Shown: positions 52,058-61,888 of the stretch, in pieces
How positions within the stretch are numbered: the stretch's first letter is position 1
Layout: each line of letters starts with the position of its first letter
Origin: a bacterium
GTDB taxonomy: Bacteria; Bacteroidota; Ignavibacteria; Kapaibacteriales; UBA2268
Direction of reading: 5' to 3'
Assembly: GCA_030431515.1 (NCBI GenBank)
Contig: JAUIIX010000003.1
Span: 1 to 64,000, forward strand
Length of the DNA stretch: 64,000 bases
Translations under genes and position numbers: made by a program
The notes under the pieces: generated by a model
Database searches by the model: none
What the model was told of the DNA's origin: nothing
Seen by the model: only the letters and a program-made list of their open reading frames with translations

Positions 52058-52918
52058 TTAACCTAAGTAAGTTCTTAGTGATTTTGACCTCGACGCGTGT
52101 CTTAGTCTTCTAATTGCTTTTTCTTTTATTTGTCTAACTCTTTCTCTTGTTAAGTTGAACTTTTCGCCAATCTCTTCGAGAGTTAGAGCATTTCCATCTA
52201 AGCCAAAATATAAATTAATAACGTCGGCTTCTCTTTGAGAAAGTGAGGTAAGTACTTGTTTTACTTCTAATCTTAAAGATTCTTGAATTAACTCAGTGTC
52301 AGGCGGTGGTTGTTGGTCATTAGGCAATACGTCTAATAATCTATTATCTTCACCTTGCACAAAAGGAGCATCTACAGATAAGTGACGCCCTGAAATTTTA
52401 ATAGTTTCAGCAATTTCTGCTACTGTCATACCTAACTCATCGGCAAGTTCTGCTGCAGTAGGTTCTCTTTCAAACTCTTGTTCTAATTGACTGAATTTTT
52501 TTCCAATTTTATTTAACGCACCAACTCTATTCAATGGCAATCTAACAATACGAGATTGCTCTGCTAATGCCTGAAGAATAGATTGACGTATCCACCAAAC
52601 AGCATAAGAAATAAATTTGAACCCTCTTGTTTCGTCAAATCTTTTAGCTGCTTTGATTAAGCCGAGATTTCCTTCGTTAATTAAATCGCCAAGAGATAGA
52701 CCTTGATTTTGGTATTGTTTTGCTACTGAAACTACGAATCTTAAGTTTGCTTTTACTAATCTTTCAAGGGCTCTAACTCCACGTCTTCCACCTTGTTTAA
52801 TAAGAATTGCTAATTCAATTTCGTCATCTGCAGTAAGTAATTCTACCTTTCCTATTTCTTGGAGATATTTATCTAAGGATTGACTTTCTCTATTGGTGTA
52901 TTGTTTAGTAATTCTCAT
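52058..52918 (-). CDS. rpoD: Housekeeping RNA polymerase sigma factor (RpoD/SigA)
   Basis: A primary sigma-70 factor of 286 residues without region 1.1, the usual short form in Bacteroidota and Chlorobi. Region 1.2 is [20 protein letters not shown]. Region 2 has [20 protein letters not shown] and the [20 protein letters not shown] motif. Region 3 has [11 protein letters not shown]. Region 4.2 is [25 protein letters not shown] precedes the ATG. It is the likely reader of the TAnnTTTG -10 elements seen in this window. Confidence 0.96.
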   Translation of the reverse strand: MRITKQYTNRESQSLDKYLQEIGKVELLTADDEIELAILIKQGGRRGVRALERLVKANLRFVVSVAKQYQNQGLSLGDLINEGNLGLIKAAKRFDETRGFKFISYAVWWIRQSILQALAEQSRIVRLPLNRVGALNKIGKKFSQLEQEFEREPTAAELADELGMTVAEIAETIKISGRHLSVDAPFVQGEDNRLLDVLPNDQQPPPDTELIQESLRLEVKQVLTSLSQREADVINLYFGLDGNALTLEEIGEKFNLTRERVRQIKEKAIRRLRHASRSKSLRTYLG

Positions 52919-52988
52919 TAAAGACCTTCAAAATGATAAAATATCAAAAAATGTATTGACGTTGCTTATTAATATTTATTGAAATAAT

Positions 52989-54620
52989 TTATTGCTTAGA
53001 ATCCTTATTTTCTTGACCTTTTAAAATCAAGTCATAATTACTCTTTTTAAGAAGAGATGCACTTCTAATTAGTATGGAATCTTTTTCCTTATACATATCA
53101 ATTAGTTGTGTAGAATTAAAATATCTTCTTTTAATTTCATAATCCAATAATAAAGTAATTTCTTCTTTATTTTTTAAAAATAAATTTTTATTACTTTCAT
53201 TAATTTTTTCGTTTAATTCATCAAGTTCTTTTTCTATTGACTCTAAAATATCTTCATTAGCAGCCACTTCATACATTCCATCTAAATACTTTGATGTTCT
53301 GCTTTGATTTAACAATGATTTGTCAATCAAATATTTTTTGAATTGGAATAAGATAGTAGAATCAACTTGAAATTCTTGTTTAATTTCTTTATTTACCAGG
53401 TATTCAGTTGCAAAATCAAAAATAGAATTTGTATTATAAATCCTACGAGTATAGTCATTATATTTATGCTCAAGTATTGTAGTATCTGGCGTAATACCTT
53501 TGTTTTCTAATACTTTTCTACCAGATTTAGTATAAAATATATTAGTATCTAATTTATTACCTTTTTTATGTTTGTCATATTCAATCCTTTGAATACATCT
53601 ACCCGAAGGAGTATAATATTTAGCAGTAGTTATTTTTAAATTTGAATTATATGGTAAATCCATAACAGTTTGTACAAGTCCTTTACCAAAACTCTGAACC
53701 CCTGTTACTATAGCTCTATCATAATCTTGCAGACAGCCAGCAACAATTTCCGAAGCACTTGCACTATTCTCATTAATAATAACACATAGGGGAGTAGTCA
53801 AATCAATAGGTTCACTATAAGACTTATAAGTGTAATTTCTAATATTACTTTTGCCTTTTGTGCTTAGCATAACAGAGCCCTTCGGCAAAAACATCTCACA
53901 AATATCTAAAGAGGCTTCTAATAGTCCACCAGGATTATCACGTAAGTCAATCACTAATCCATCAAGAGTATTATTATTTACTAAATCAAAATATGCTTTT
54001 CTGAACTGATTAGCAGAATTTCTCGAAAATCTTTCAAGTTTGATATAGCCAATATTATTATCAAGCATACCAGTGTAAGAAATATTACTAACTTCTACAT
54101 TGTGTCTTTTTAATTTTAAAGATAAAGTATCTTTTAATCTAATGACCTCAACATCTGCTAATGAATTAGAATTACCTTGAGTAAATTGTTTTAATTCATC
54201 AGTTGATAGATTTTCAACATTATTTCCATCAATTTTATAAAGGACATCGCCAATTCTTAACCCACCATCGAATGCAATAAAATCATCGCTAATTCCAGTA
54301 ACAGTTATTTTTCCATCAATTGGTCTTATGTTAATACCAAAACCAACATAATGCCCGAAAGTGATTAACTCAATATCTTCCTTATCATCTTCAGGATAGT
54401 AACTGGTATATGGATCTAATTCATCAAGCATACCATTTATAGCAGCTTCGAATAGTTCATCGCTGTCAATTTCATTTACATAATTCTTGTTAACTTCTTT
54501 CAAAATAGCACCAAATATTTCAAAACCTTTATTGACTTTAAAATATTCTAAATCATTAAATGAAATTAATGCTACTGAAACAATTAAAATTGATGATATT
54601 AATACTATTTTGTTTTTCAT
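52989..54620 (-). CDS. C-terminal processing protease (S41 family, CtpA-like)
   Basis: An exported serine protease anchored by an N-terminal membrane helix (about 5-22). A PDZ domain (about 85-165, with GGLRIGDVLYKIDGNNVENL) precedes the S41 catalytic domain: GLVIDLRDNPGGLLEASLDI near 225, nucleophile in ENSASASEIVAG near 285, and the catalytic Lys in GVQSFGKGLVQ near 310. A C-terminal helical extension (about 400-540) is longer than in E. coli Prc-like enzymes of this size. It probably trims or degrades periplasmic proteins. Confidence 0.92.
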   Translation of the reverse strand: MKNKIVLISSILIVSVALISFNDLEYFKVNKGFEIFGAILKEVNKNYVNEIDSDELFEAAINGMLDELDPYTSYYPEDDKEDIELITFGHYVGFGINIRPIDGKITVTGISDDFIAFDGGLRIGDVLYKIDGNNVENLSTDELKQFTQGNSNSLADVEVIRLKDTLSLKLKRHNVEVSNISYTGMLDNNIGYIKLERFSRNSANQFRKAYFDLVNNNTLDGLVIDLRDNPGGLLEASLDICEMFLPKGSVMLSTKGKSNIRNYTYKSYSEPIDLTTPLCVIINENSASASEIVAGCLQDYDRAIVTGVQSFGKGLVQTVMDLPYNSNLKITTAKYYTPSGRCIQRIEYDKHKKGNKLDTNIFYTKSGRKVLENKGITPDTTILEHKYNDYTRRIYNTNSIFDFATEYLVNKEIKQEFQVDSTILFQFKKYLIDKSLLNQSRTSKYLDGMYEVAANEDILESIEKELDELNEKINESNKNLFLKNKEEITLLLDYEIKRRYFNSTQLIDMYKEKDSILIRSASLLKKSNYDLILKGQENKDSKQ

Positions 54621-54691
54621 ACTGATGTATAAACGATTATATATTACTTTTCGTGAATAAATATTTAAAATTTATAAGGACTACGTGATGA

Positions 54692-55852
54692 TTAAGGAAA
54701 AAGTTTTAAAATTTTATCTGTTTGAGATTCATAACTGTAATCTTTTGAAACCAATTTGCATTGTTCAATCATTGGTTTTCTATTTTCTAAATCTCTCATT
54801 GCCTCTATTTTAGAAATTATATCGTTAACTCTTAAATCTTTGTCAACTAATAAACCAACTTTTTCTTTATCAATTATTTTTCTCATCTGTGGCAAATCGG
54901 TCGCTATAGTAGGTATTCCAGCCATAATATATTCAAATAATTTATTGGGAAGTGCATATTCGTAAGAAATAGAAACCGGCTCGAATAAACATAGACCAAC
55001 ATCCGCTGACGAAGTAATTTCTAATAATCTGGCATAAGGAACTCTGCCCGTGAAAGTTACTTTCTTTTGTAAATAATTTTCCATCACATATTTAGCAAGG
55101 TCTTGATAGTATTCACCACCACCTACAATAAATAAATGAACATTCTCCATTTTAGAAACTGCATTTATAGCAAGTTTCAATCCCCTACCTTTTAAAATCA
55201 TACCTTGATAAATCAAAATTAGTGTTTCATCTGGTAATTTTGATTTCAGTCGAAGTAAATTAGTACTATTTGGAGTTTGGAAAGGTGGTAAATTTAAAAT
55301 TTCAATAAATGGTGCAGAACTTTTAAAGTAAGGAATTAAATACTCAGTATCCATTTTCCCAGATGTAATAATTTTATCAGCACTATTAACATATATTTTT
55401 TCAATTTTAGAAATTACAGCTTGTTTTAAAGACTGACCAGAAAGTGGTCCTAATTGAGAATAAACTTCTCTCGAATCATAAAACATTTTAGAATAAGCAC
55501 CAACAAAACGCATTGCTTTTTTCATATCGGCTGCAACTGGAAGTGAATATAAATCACAAGCATAATAATACTTTGAATTTATTTCGCCTTTTAGCTTGTT
55601 AGTATCTAATTTAAACTTAGACCACCTAACTGAAACTTTAGAATGTTTTGATTTTTCAATCGGAAAAAAGGTAATATTAAACGCTTTATAATTTCTTTTT
55701 TCTTCTTCTGTTCCAAAAGCAATGAGGGCAACATTTTTGCCTTTTTTAGCAGTTAATTTTGCTATATTTATAGTTCTTGCATCAACAAGTGGCTCATTGA
55801 ATGCTATAAAACAAATATCAAAATTATAAGTATTTATTATACTTTTACTCAT
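54692..55852 (-). CDS. Glycosyltransferase family 4 protein
   Basis: A GT-B-fold enzyme of 386 residues. The C-terminal half has LILIYQGMILKGRGLKLAIN, HLFIVGGGEYYQDL, and the sugar-nucleotide-binding EPVSISYEYALPNKLFEYIM with AGIPTIATDLPQMR (the family EX7E-like motif). The N-terminal half has AKLTAKKGKNVALIAFG. It probably works on a surface polysaccharide or glycolipid in the cytoplasm. The substrate is not readable, and no glycan cluster adjoins. Confidence 0.87.
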   Translation of the reverse strand: MSKSIINTYNFDICFIAFNEPLVDARTINIAKLTAKKGKNVALIAFGTEEEKRNYKAFNITFFPIEKSKHSKVSVRWSKFKLDTNKLKGEINSKYYYACDLYSLPVAADMKKAMRFVGAYSKMFYDSREVYSQLGPLSGQSLKQAVISKIEKIYVNSADKIITSGKMDTEYLIPYFKSSAPFIEILNLPPFQTPNSTNLLRLKSKLPDETLILIYQGMILKGRGLKLAINAVSKMENVHLFIVGGGEYYQDLAKYVMENYLQKKVTFTGRVPYARLLEITSSADVGLCLFEPVSISYEYALPNKLFEYIMAGIPTIATDLPQMRKIIDKEKVGLLVDKDLRVNDIISKIEAMRDLENRKPMIEQCKLVSKDYSYESQTDKILKLFP

Positions 55853-55939
55853 TTGTGAAATTTTTTATTATTTTTGTCTTTATACAAATAGCAAATTAAC
55901 AAAAATTATTTCAAAATAACTACACCATAGGATATTGTA

Positions 55940-57982
55940 ATGGAATTTGGACTAAAAAATATTATATTCATATTAGTTTTCGGAGCAGGTGGAGCTTTCT
56001 TCACTGTAAATGTATGGAGATTAATAAATTATTTAAAATTAGCAAATAGCGAAAATAGAATTGACAATATCGGTCAACGAATTAAAAATACTTTAATAGT
56101 TGCCATTGGTCAGAAGAAAATATTAAGGGATAAAAAAGCTGGTCCAATCCACGCTGGGATTTTCTGGGGATTCCTAATTCTTTTATTTTCAGCATTAAAT
56201 TCTATATTTTCAGGATTTGGGATTGATGGTGTTTTTGGATATTTAGGACCAATTTTTTCTGTAATTACAATTTTGACTGATTTATTTATCACATTGATTG
56301 TTGTTGCAGTTGTAATGGCATTGATTAGAAGATTAGTAGTTAAAGTACCACGTCTGCATAGAGAAGGGCATAGCCAAGGCGAAGCATCAATGATATTAAT
56401 GATTATATTCTTTATCGTTACTTCACTAATGTTTGAAAATGCAGCTGCTATTGTAATGGAACACGACACAGCATGGGCTGTAAGACCTTTAGGTTCAGCA
56501 TTATCAGGGCTAATATCACCAGATTTTGCTCCAACTCTTTATGAAATTTGTTGGTGGATTCATATTGTGTTAATTATAGTATTTATGAATTTTTTACCTT
56601 ACTCAAAGCACTTGCATGTTTTAACTTCTGTTCCTAATGTATTTTTCTCAAATTTAACACCTACTAACTTCTTGAAACCAATAGATTTTGAAGATGAAAG
56701 TATCGAACAATATGGTGCTGCCGATTTTGAAGATTTTTCTTGGAAAACTATACACGATTCATATACTTGTACAGAATGTGGTAGATGTTCAAGTGTTTGT
56801 CCTGCATATCAGACAGGAAAAGCATTAGACCCACGTGAAATAATGATTCAAATTAGAAATCGAACAATGGATAAAGCTCCTATTGCTTTAAAAATGAAGT
56901 ACGAAGATAATCTTGCTGCAAAAGAAAATAGAGAGGCAGATTATAAATTAACTGAAGAAGAACAAGCAATATTAGATAAAAAATTAATTGGAGATTATGT
57001 AAATCCAGAAGCACTATGGCAATGTACTACTTGTTCTGCTTGTATGGAAGAATGTCCAGTTAATATCGAACATGTACCTGCTATTCTTGATATGAGAAGA
57101 AATTTAGTTTTAATGGAAGCAGATTTTCCTGCTGAACTTGGTACTCCTTTCACCAATATTGAAAACAATGGAGCACCTTGGGCATTCCCTATGGATGCAA
57201 GAGCTGATTGGGCTAAAGGTACTGGAGTTGAAGAAGTAGCTGACAAACCAGACTTTGATGTATTATTCTGGGTAGGTTGTGCTGGTTCTTTTGATGATAG
57301 AGCTAAAAATGTAACTACTTCATTTGCAAAACTAATGCAGTTAGCTGGAGTCAATTTTGCAATTCTTGGAAAAGAAGAAAACTGTACAGGCGACCCAGCA
57401 CGTAGAGCAGGAAACGAATATTTAGCTGATATGTATGTTAAAATGAATATAGAAACAATGAGTAACTATAATGTTAAAACTATAGTTGCTACTTGTCCTC
57501 ACTGTTTCAATACTCTTAAAAATGAATATCCAGCACTTGGTGGAAACTACGAAGTAATTCACCATACAGAATATTTACAAATGTTACTTGATAAGGGCAA
57601 ATTAAAAACAAATGATAGCACAAAAGAAGAATTATCAATTGCAATGCACGACTCTTGTTATGTTGGAAGACTAAATAATATTTACGATGAACCTCGTAAT
57701 ACTTTATTAAAAGTACCAGGAATGAATTTATTAGAGCCAAAACGAAACAAAGATAAAGGATTCTGTTGCGGAGCAGGTGGAGCTCAAATGTTCATGGAAG
57801 AAGATAAAGGAAAAAGAGTAAACATCGAAAGAACAGAAGAGTTATTAGCAACTGGTGCAAAAACAATAGCACTAAACTGCCCATTCTGTATGACAATGAT
57901 AAATGACGGAGTTAAAACTTTAGAATCAGACGTACAAGTGAAAGACATCTCTGAGATATTATTAGAGAATATAGAGAGTTAA
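55940..57982 (+). CDS. Membrane-anchored Fe-S oxidoreductase (HdrD/GlcF-like, CCG domains)
   Basis: A 680-residue protein with five to six N-terminal membrane helices (about 5-235) of the NarI/cytochrome-b-like type containing His residues that could bind haem. A ferredoxin-like region with two [4Fe-4S] motifs follows (CTECGRCSSVCP, Cys 277, and CTTCSACMEECP, Cys 362), then two cysteine-rich CCG domains ending in GFCCGAGGAQMF. It resembles the EMO/heterodisulfide-reductase-related subunits that pass electrons from ETF or another soluble donor to menaquinone. No etfAB is in the window, so the donor is unknown. Confidence 0.85.
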   Translation: MEFGLKNIIFILVFGAGGAFFTVNVWRLINYLKLANSENRIDNIGQRIKNTLIVAIGQKKILRDKKAGPIHAGIFWGFLILLFSALNSIFSGFGIDGVFGYLGPIFSVITILTDLFITLIVVAVVMALIRRLVVKVPRLHREGHSQGEASMILMIIFFIVTSLMFENAAAIVMEHDTAWAVRPLGSALSGLISPDFAPTLYEICWWIHIVLIIVFMNFLPYSKHLHVLTSVPNVFFSNLTPTNFLKPIDFEDESIEQYGAADFEDFSWKTIHDSYTCTECGRCSSVCPAYQTGKALDPREIMIQIRNRTMDKAPIALKMKYEDNLAAKENREADYKLTEEEQAILDKKLIGDYVNPEALWQCTTCSACMEECPVNIEHVPAILDMRRNLVLMEADFPAELGTPFTNIENNGAPWAFPMDARADWAKGTGVEEVADKPDFDVLFWVGCAGSFDDRAKNVTTSFAKLMQLAGVNFAILGKEENCTGDPARRAGNEYLADMYVKMNIETMSNYNVKTIVATCPHCFNTLKNEYPALGGNYEVIHHTEYLQMLLDKGKLKTNDSTKEELSIAMHDSCYVGRLNNIYDEPRNTLLKVPGMNLLEPKRNKDKGFCCGAGGAQMFMEEDKGKRVNIERTEELLATGAKTIALNCPFCMTMINDGVKTLESDVQVKDISEILLENIES

Positions 57983-57999
57983 TTTTAAAAGGAAATTTT

Positions 58000-58428
58000 A
58001 TGTTCAAAAAATCAATTATTGCATTACTATTATTTCTATCCTTTTTCCTCATAGCAATGATAAATATTAGTTTACTTCAAGATAGAACTATAAACTATGA
58101 AGTATTAGAAAAAGATATTTTGTCATTTATGTTTTACGTTGGAATGAGTCTAATGCCACTATTAATTTACTTTATGGCAGGAGATAAGATTAAATCTAAA
58201 TCAAAACTAATAGATAGTAAATTATTTTCTTTACAGATTGTATTAGCTTTTTTGATTCCAATTTTATTCTATTACAATATATATTTTAATATGAATAAAG
58301 TAACAGATCTAATTTATGCTATTTCTACTTTTACCTATAGTATAAATTTTATGGTGCTTTATGCAAAAGTGTTTTATTACAAAAATGATTCCAATGAAAT
58401 TGTTACAAACTTAACAAATAGCAATTAA
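58000..58428 (+). CDS. Membrane protein of unknown function (142 residues)
   Basis: Four hydrophobic segments (about 5-25, 44-63, 82-99 and 108-128) separated by short charged loops. AAGGA stands 7-11 nt before the ATG. It begins 17 bp after the Fe-S oxidoreductase stop, so it is probably in that operon, and a strong terminator follows. No family recognised. Confidence 0.65.
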   Translation: MFKKSIIALLLFLSFFLIAMINISLLQDRTINYEVLEKDILSFMFYVGMSLMPLLIYFMAGDKIKSKSKLIDSKLFSLQIVLAFLIPILFYYNIYFNMNKVTDLIYAISTFTYSINFMVLYAKVFYYKNDSNEIVTNLTNSN

Positions 58429-58458
58429 TTAAGAATATTGATATATTTATGTGATTGT

Positions 58459-58490
58459 AAGGAATGGTTTTCTTAACCATTCCTTTTTTT
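58459..58490 (+). terminator. Rho-independent terminator
   Basis: AAGGAATGGTT-TTCTT-AACCATTCCTT followed by T to 58490. It ends the oxidoreductase transcript. Confidence 0.92.
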
Positions 58491-58499
58491 TATTAATTT

Positions 58500-58855
58500 A
58501 CAAGGTCATTCTAAGCAACTTGTATTGAGCGAAAACGAAAAAAACATGGAATCCAGACTATTCCATGAGTCTTAAAGTATCTATCATCACAACTGAGGTG
58601 CCTCCCACAGTCATATTAGGCGAAACTTGAAATGAAAGGGTATAGTTTACACGCTTCGCTCTGAATGACAGGAAGAAAAGATTCTGAAACGAGTTAAGAA
58701 TGTTAAATGTGAAATTGATATAAAAATAGTTTAAATTAAGTTTTTATTTAATTTTTTAAATGAAAAAGTGGAACATTTTTTGATAATGTATTGTAGGGTG
58801 GAGTAGGTAAAAATGAAAATAAAAGAGTTATTTTATTATAATTGTTCTTAAAAAT
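58500..58855. repeat. Intergenic stretch with degenerate GTCATTC units
   Basis: No gene. A degraded forward unit lies near 58504 and a reverse unit (CACGCTTCGCTCTGAATGAC) near 58650; the rest is AT-rich and shows no other structure. Confidence 0.6.
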
Positions 58856-58856
58856 A

Positions 58857-58889
58857 AAAAACCCTTGCAATTAAATTACAAGGGTTTTT
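58857..58889. terminator. Bidirectional terminator beside the tRNA gene
   Basis: AAAACCCTTG and CAAGGGTTTT pair around an AT loop, with A and T runs on both sides. It lies 14 bp past the tRNA 3' end on the minus strand. Confidence 0.85.
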
Positions 58890-58902
58890 ATTAATTTCGA
58901 TG

Positions 58903-58986
58903 TACACGGAGCGGGACTTGAACCCGCACGAGATAAATCTCACAGGATTTTAAGTCCTGTGCGTCTACCAATTCCGCCATCCGTGC
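58903..58986 (-). tRNA. tRNA-Leu (anticodon UAA)
   Basis: An 84-nt class II tRNA. The acceptor stem GCACGGA pairs with TCCGTGT (one G-U). The D-loop is TTGGTAGA. The anticodon stem CAGGA/TCCTG holds the loop CTTAAAA with anticodon TAA. A long variable arm (GAGATTTATCTC) and GGTTCAAGTCC in the T arm complete it. CCA is not encoded. It reads UUA, which should be the dominant leucine codon in so AT-rich a genome. Confidence 0.95.
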
Positions 58987-59046
58987 AAAAGAACATTTAC
59001 AAAATTAAAAACTTTTTTATAATTTACAAAATAAATTTAACAAAAA

Positions 59047-60099
59047 ATGAAAATAAATAATTTAGCTGCTATTAAGAACATTCTTTTATTCTTCCTTTTT
59101 ATCACAATTTTTGTGATAATGGCGGAGCTGTCGGCTATCTTAATTCCTTTTGTTTTGGCTACCTTACTTGCTATTTCATTCCAACCTTTAATCATATTAT
59201 TGAAGAACAAAAACTTCCCTGATTGGATAATAGTTCCTATTGTAGCGTTGATATCTTTTTTAGCAATTTATGGAATTTACTCAATTGTTACGAGTATGTA
59301 TTTCGATATTTTGCAAAATCGAGAATTTCTTTTGCGGAAATTAAGTGAAAGAATTTTGGATTTGACTACTTTTATTAATGAAATCACAAGTGACTCTTAT
59401 AATATCAAATATTCTATTGATGAATTTTTAGCAATATTTAATCAAGATTTGTTTTCTAAGTATGGAAGTATTTTAGCAAATCTATTAGGTTCTTTTACAG
59501 GATCTTTTTCTTTATTTTTGATTTTTTACATATTGATTTTAGTTGGTATTACTAATTATAAAAGATATTTGAATTTTGTAGCTGGTGAAGTTGAAAAAAA
59601 CACTTTACTTTCTAACTTTGAAACTGTTCAAAGAGCAATCTATTCTTATATAATAATAAAGATACTAATTAGTTTTTTAACAGGTATGATTGTTTTTATT
59701 ACTTGTCTAATTTTTCAGATTAATTTTGCTTTGTTTTGGGGCTTTTTGATATTTATATTGAACTTTATTCCATCGCTCGGCTCGATTGTTGGTTCAATTC
59801 CTCCGATACTGATGTGCTTTATCCAATATGATTCATTCAATGTTACATTGTTGTTTTTTGTAATCATTGCAACTTTACAATTTATGATGGGTAATTTTAT
59901 TGAACCAAGAATTTTAGGTAGCAGATTACAATTAAATACGCTTTCAGTCGTTTTTGGATTAGTTTTCTGGGGTTATTTGTGGGGAATACCTGGAATGTTA
60001 GTGGCTGTTCCACTCTTAGTCCTTATGAAATTGATATTTGAACAATTTCCATCGACTCGAATTTTAGCAAGAGTTATGGGAACTTCAAAATTATTATGA
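59047..60099 (+). CDS. AI-2E/PerM-family permease
   Basis: A 350-residue membrane protein with about seven to eight helices. Family marks are ELSAILIPFVLATLLAISFQ near residue 25, then FALFWGFLIFILNFIPSLGS with IVGSIPPIL near 220-245, and the C-terminal NFIEPRILGSRLQLNTLSVV with FGLVFWGYLWGIPGMLVAVP. The name covers proteins with varied or unknown substrates, so AI-2 export should not be assumed. The start follows an AT-rich leader without a strong ribosome-binding site. Confidence 0.88.
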   Translation: MKINNLAAIKNILLFFLFITIFVIMAELSAILIPFVLATLLAISFQPLIILLKNKNFPDWIIVPIVALISFLAIYGIYSIVTSMYFDILQNREFLLRKLSERILDLTTFINEITSDSYNIKYSIDEFLAIFNQDLFSKYGSILANLLGSFTGSFSLFLIFYILILVGITNYKRYLNFVAGEVEKNTLLSNFETVQRAIYSYIIIKILISFLTGMIVFITCLIFQINFALFWGFLIFILNFIPSLGSIVGSIPPILMCFIQYDSFNVTLLFFVIIATLQFMMGNFIEPRILGSRLQLNTLSVVFGLVFWGYLWGIPGMLVAVPLLVLMKLIFEQFPSTRILARVMGTSKLL

Positions 60100-60131
60100 T
60101 TTTTATTTTTTAATTTAATTTAAGGTTTAAT

Positions 60132-60773
60132 ATGAAGTTTTTTCTTCTAACTGTAGTAGTTTTTTTAATTGCTTTTAATTTAAAATCAAAGGATTTTAGA
60201 GTTACTCAGATACCAAATGGTGTTAAGTATGGTTGTCAAAATTGTCATGCTAGCCCTTATGGTGGTGATATGTTGACTGCTTTTGGAGCTCAAGTACTTT
60301 CAAAAGGAATGTCAGGTGGTAATGTTGTATGGGCAAATTTATATAATTTAGATGCTGATGAGGATGGTTTTACTAATGGTGAAGAACTTTTAGATCCTGA
60401 TGGAATGTGGAGAATTGGAGATGCTAACCCTGGTCAATTAAGTGATGTAACTGAAATATGGAATAAAGAGTCATTTCCTTTATCTGTGATTTGGTCATAT
60501 TTTATATCTGAACCGAATGTATCGCCTAACCCGAGTGTTTCAAATGTAAATATAAATTTTGATATTAAAGTTGGAACTTATATTAGCACTAATGTTGTTG
60601 ATATGAATGGTAATGTTGTTAAAAACTTAGATGATAATTTTTATTCAGATGGTAATGTTAAATTATCTTGGAATGGAAAAAATGAATATGGTATGCCAGT
60701 TCCAAAAGGTGCTTACTTAGTAAATATCAATACTGGTGGTCATATTAAAACTGTGAAAGTGATTAAGAACTAA
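60132..60773 (+). CDS. Secreted CXXCH/EF-hand protein with a FlgD-like C-terminal sorting domain
   Basis: After a signal peptide (about 1-19), a short domain has IPNGVKYGCQNCHASPYGGD (CXXCH at about 34-38) and resembles the temptin Cys-Cys domain; the CXXCH could instead bind one c-type haem. LDADEDGFTNGEELLDPDG is an EF-hand/dockerin-like calcium loop. The last ~75 residues (KLSWNGKNEYGMPVPKGAYL..) are an FlgD-Ig-like fold used as a T9SS-type sorting domain in this group. It is a 213-residue exported protein with no known partner nearby. Confidence 0.78.
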   Translation: MKFFLLTVVVFLIAFNLKSKDFRVTQIPNGVKYGCQNCHASPYGGDMLTAFGAQVLSKGMSGGNVVWANLYNLDADEDGFTNGEELLDPDGMWRIGDANPGQLSDVTEIWNKESFPLSVIWSYFISEPNVSPNPSVSNVNINFDIKVGTYISTNVVDMNGNVVKNLDDNFYSDGNVKLSWNGKNEYGMPVPKGAYLVNINTGGHIKTVKVIKN

Positions 60774-60808
60774 GTTTTAATTGAATTTAATATAATGATT
60801 TGAAAATA

Positions 60809-60834
60809 AAAATGACTCAGCGATGAGTCATTTT
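60809..60834. terminator. Bidirectional terminator
   Basis: AAAATGACTCA-GCGA-TGAGTCATTTT lies between convergent genes, with T runs in both directions. Confidence 0.9.
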
Positions 60835-60862
60835 TACGTTTATATTAATAGAAGTGATAATT

Positions 60863-61888
60863 TTATTTAAACAACTCGTTTAAATCATCTCTATTGTTTC
60901 TTTTCAGACCAAGTTGAATATATGCTTTGTCGGTTGCTTGTCTTCCACGTGAAGTACGTTGAATGAATCCTTGTCTTATTAAAAATGGCTCATACACTTC
61001 TTCTATTGTGTCAGATTCTTCACCAACAGCTACCGCAATAGTGTTTACTCCGACAGGTCCACCAGCAAATTTTTCGATGATTGTTTCAAGTATTCTTTTA
61101 TCCATATCGTCAAGACCAAATTTGTCAACGTCGAGTGCTTCTAAAGTTTCTTCGGCTATTCTTTTATCTAAAAGTCCTTTGTTTTTTACTTCAGCGAAAT
61201 CTCTTGCTCGTCGTAATAATCTATTAGCAATTCTTGGAGTGCCTCGTGAACGAGATGCAAGTTCTTCTGCACCTGCTTCTTCAATTTTGATGTTTAATAA
61301 GTTTGCTGAGCGTAGAATAACTTTAATTAAATCTTCATCGTTGTAATAATCTAATCTGTTGATAACTCCAAAACGAGAGCGTAGGGGAGCAGTAAGTAAA
61401 CCAGCACGAGTTGTAGCACCAATTAAGGTAAATTTTGGAATTGATATTTGTAATGTACGAGCAGATGGGCCGCTATCAATCATTATATCAAGTTTGTAAT
61501 CTTCCATAGCAGAATATAAATACTCTTCGACAATCGATGATAATCTGTGAATTTCATCTATAAAAAGGATGTCGCCTTCTTCTAAATCTGTAAGCAAGCC
61601 AGCCAAATCACCAGGTTTTTCTAAAACTGGACCTGAAGTGGTTTTGATATTTGTACCCATTTCTGTTGCAATTATATAGCTAAGAGTTGTTTTACCTAAG
61701 CCGGGCGGTCCTGTTAGTAAGACGTGGTCTAATGCTTCTGACCTATTTTTTGCAGCAGAAATAAATACTTTAAGGTTTTCGACGATTTTGGGTTGTCCCA
61801 CAAATTCATCAAAAACGGATGGTCTTAAGTTTAATTCAAGATCATCTTTTTTATCTACTTCATCTATTATATTTCTGAAATCACTCAT
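60863..61888 (-). CDS. ruvB: Holliday junction branch-migration helicase RuvB
   Basis: Hexameric AAA+ motor that drives branch migration with RuvA. Walker [20 protein letters not shown] is near residue 55, Walker [13 protein letters not shown] near 105, sensor 1 [20 protein letters not shown], and the C-terminal winged-helix ends [16 protein letters not shown]. The length from this start is 341, the usual one. A longer in-frame start (61996) would lie inside the upstream cation transporter; the MSDFRN start overlaps that gene's stop by 8 bp. Confidence 0.96.
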   Translation of the reverse strand: MSDFRNIIDEVDKKDDLELNLRPSVFDEFVGQPKIVENLKVFISAAKNRSEALDHVLLTGPPGLGKTTLSYIIATEMGTNIKTTSGPVLEKPGDLAGLLTDLEEGDILFIDEIHRLSSIVEEYLYSAMEDYKLDIMIDSGPSARTLQISIPKFTLIGATTRAGLLTAPLRSRFGVINRLDYYNDEDLIKVILRSANLLNIKIEEAGAEELASRSRGTPRIANRLLRRARDFAEVKNKGLLDKRIAEETLEALDVDKFGLDDMDKRILETIIEKFAGGPVGVNTIAVAVGEESDTIEEVYEPFLIRQGFIQRTSRGRQATDKAYIQLGLKRNNRDDLNELFK

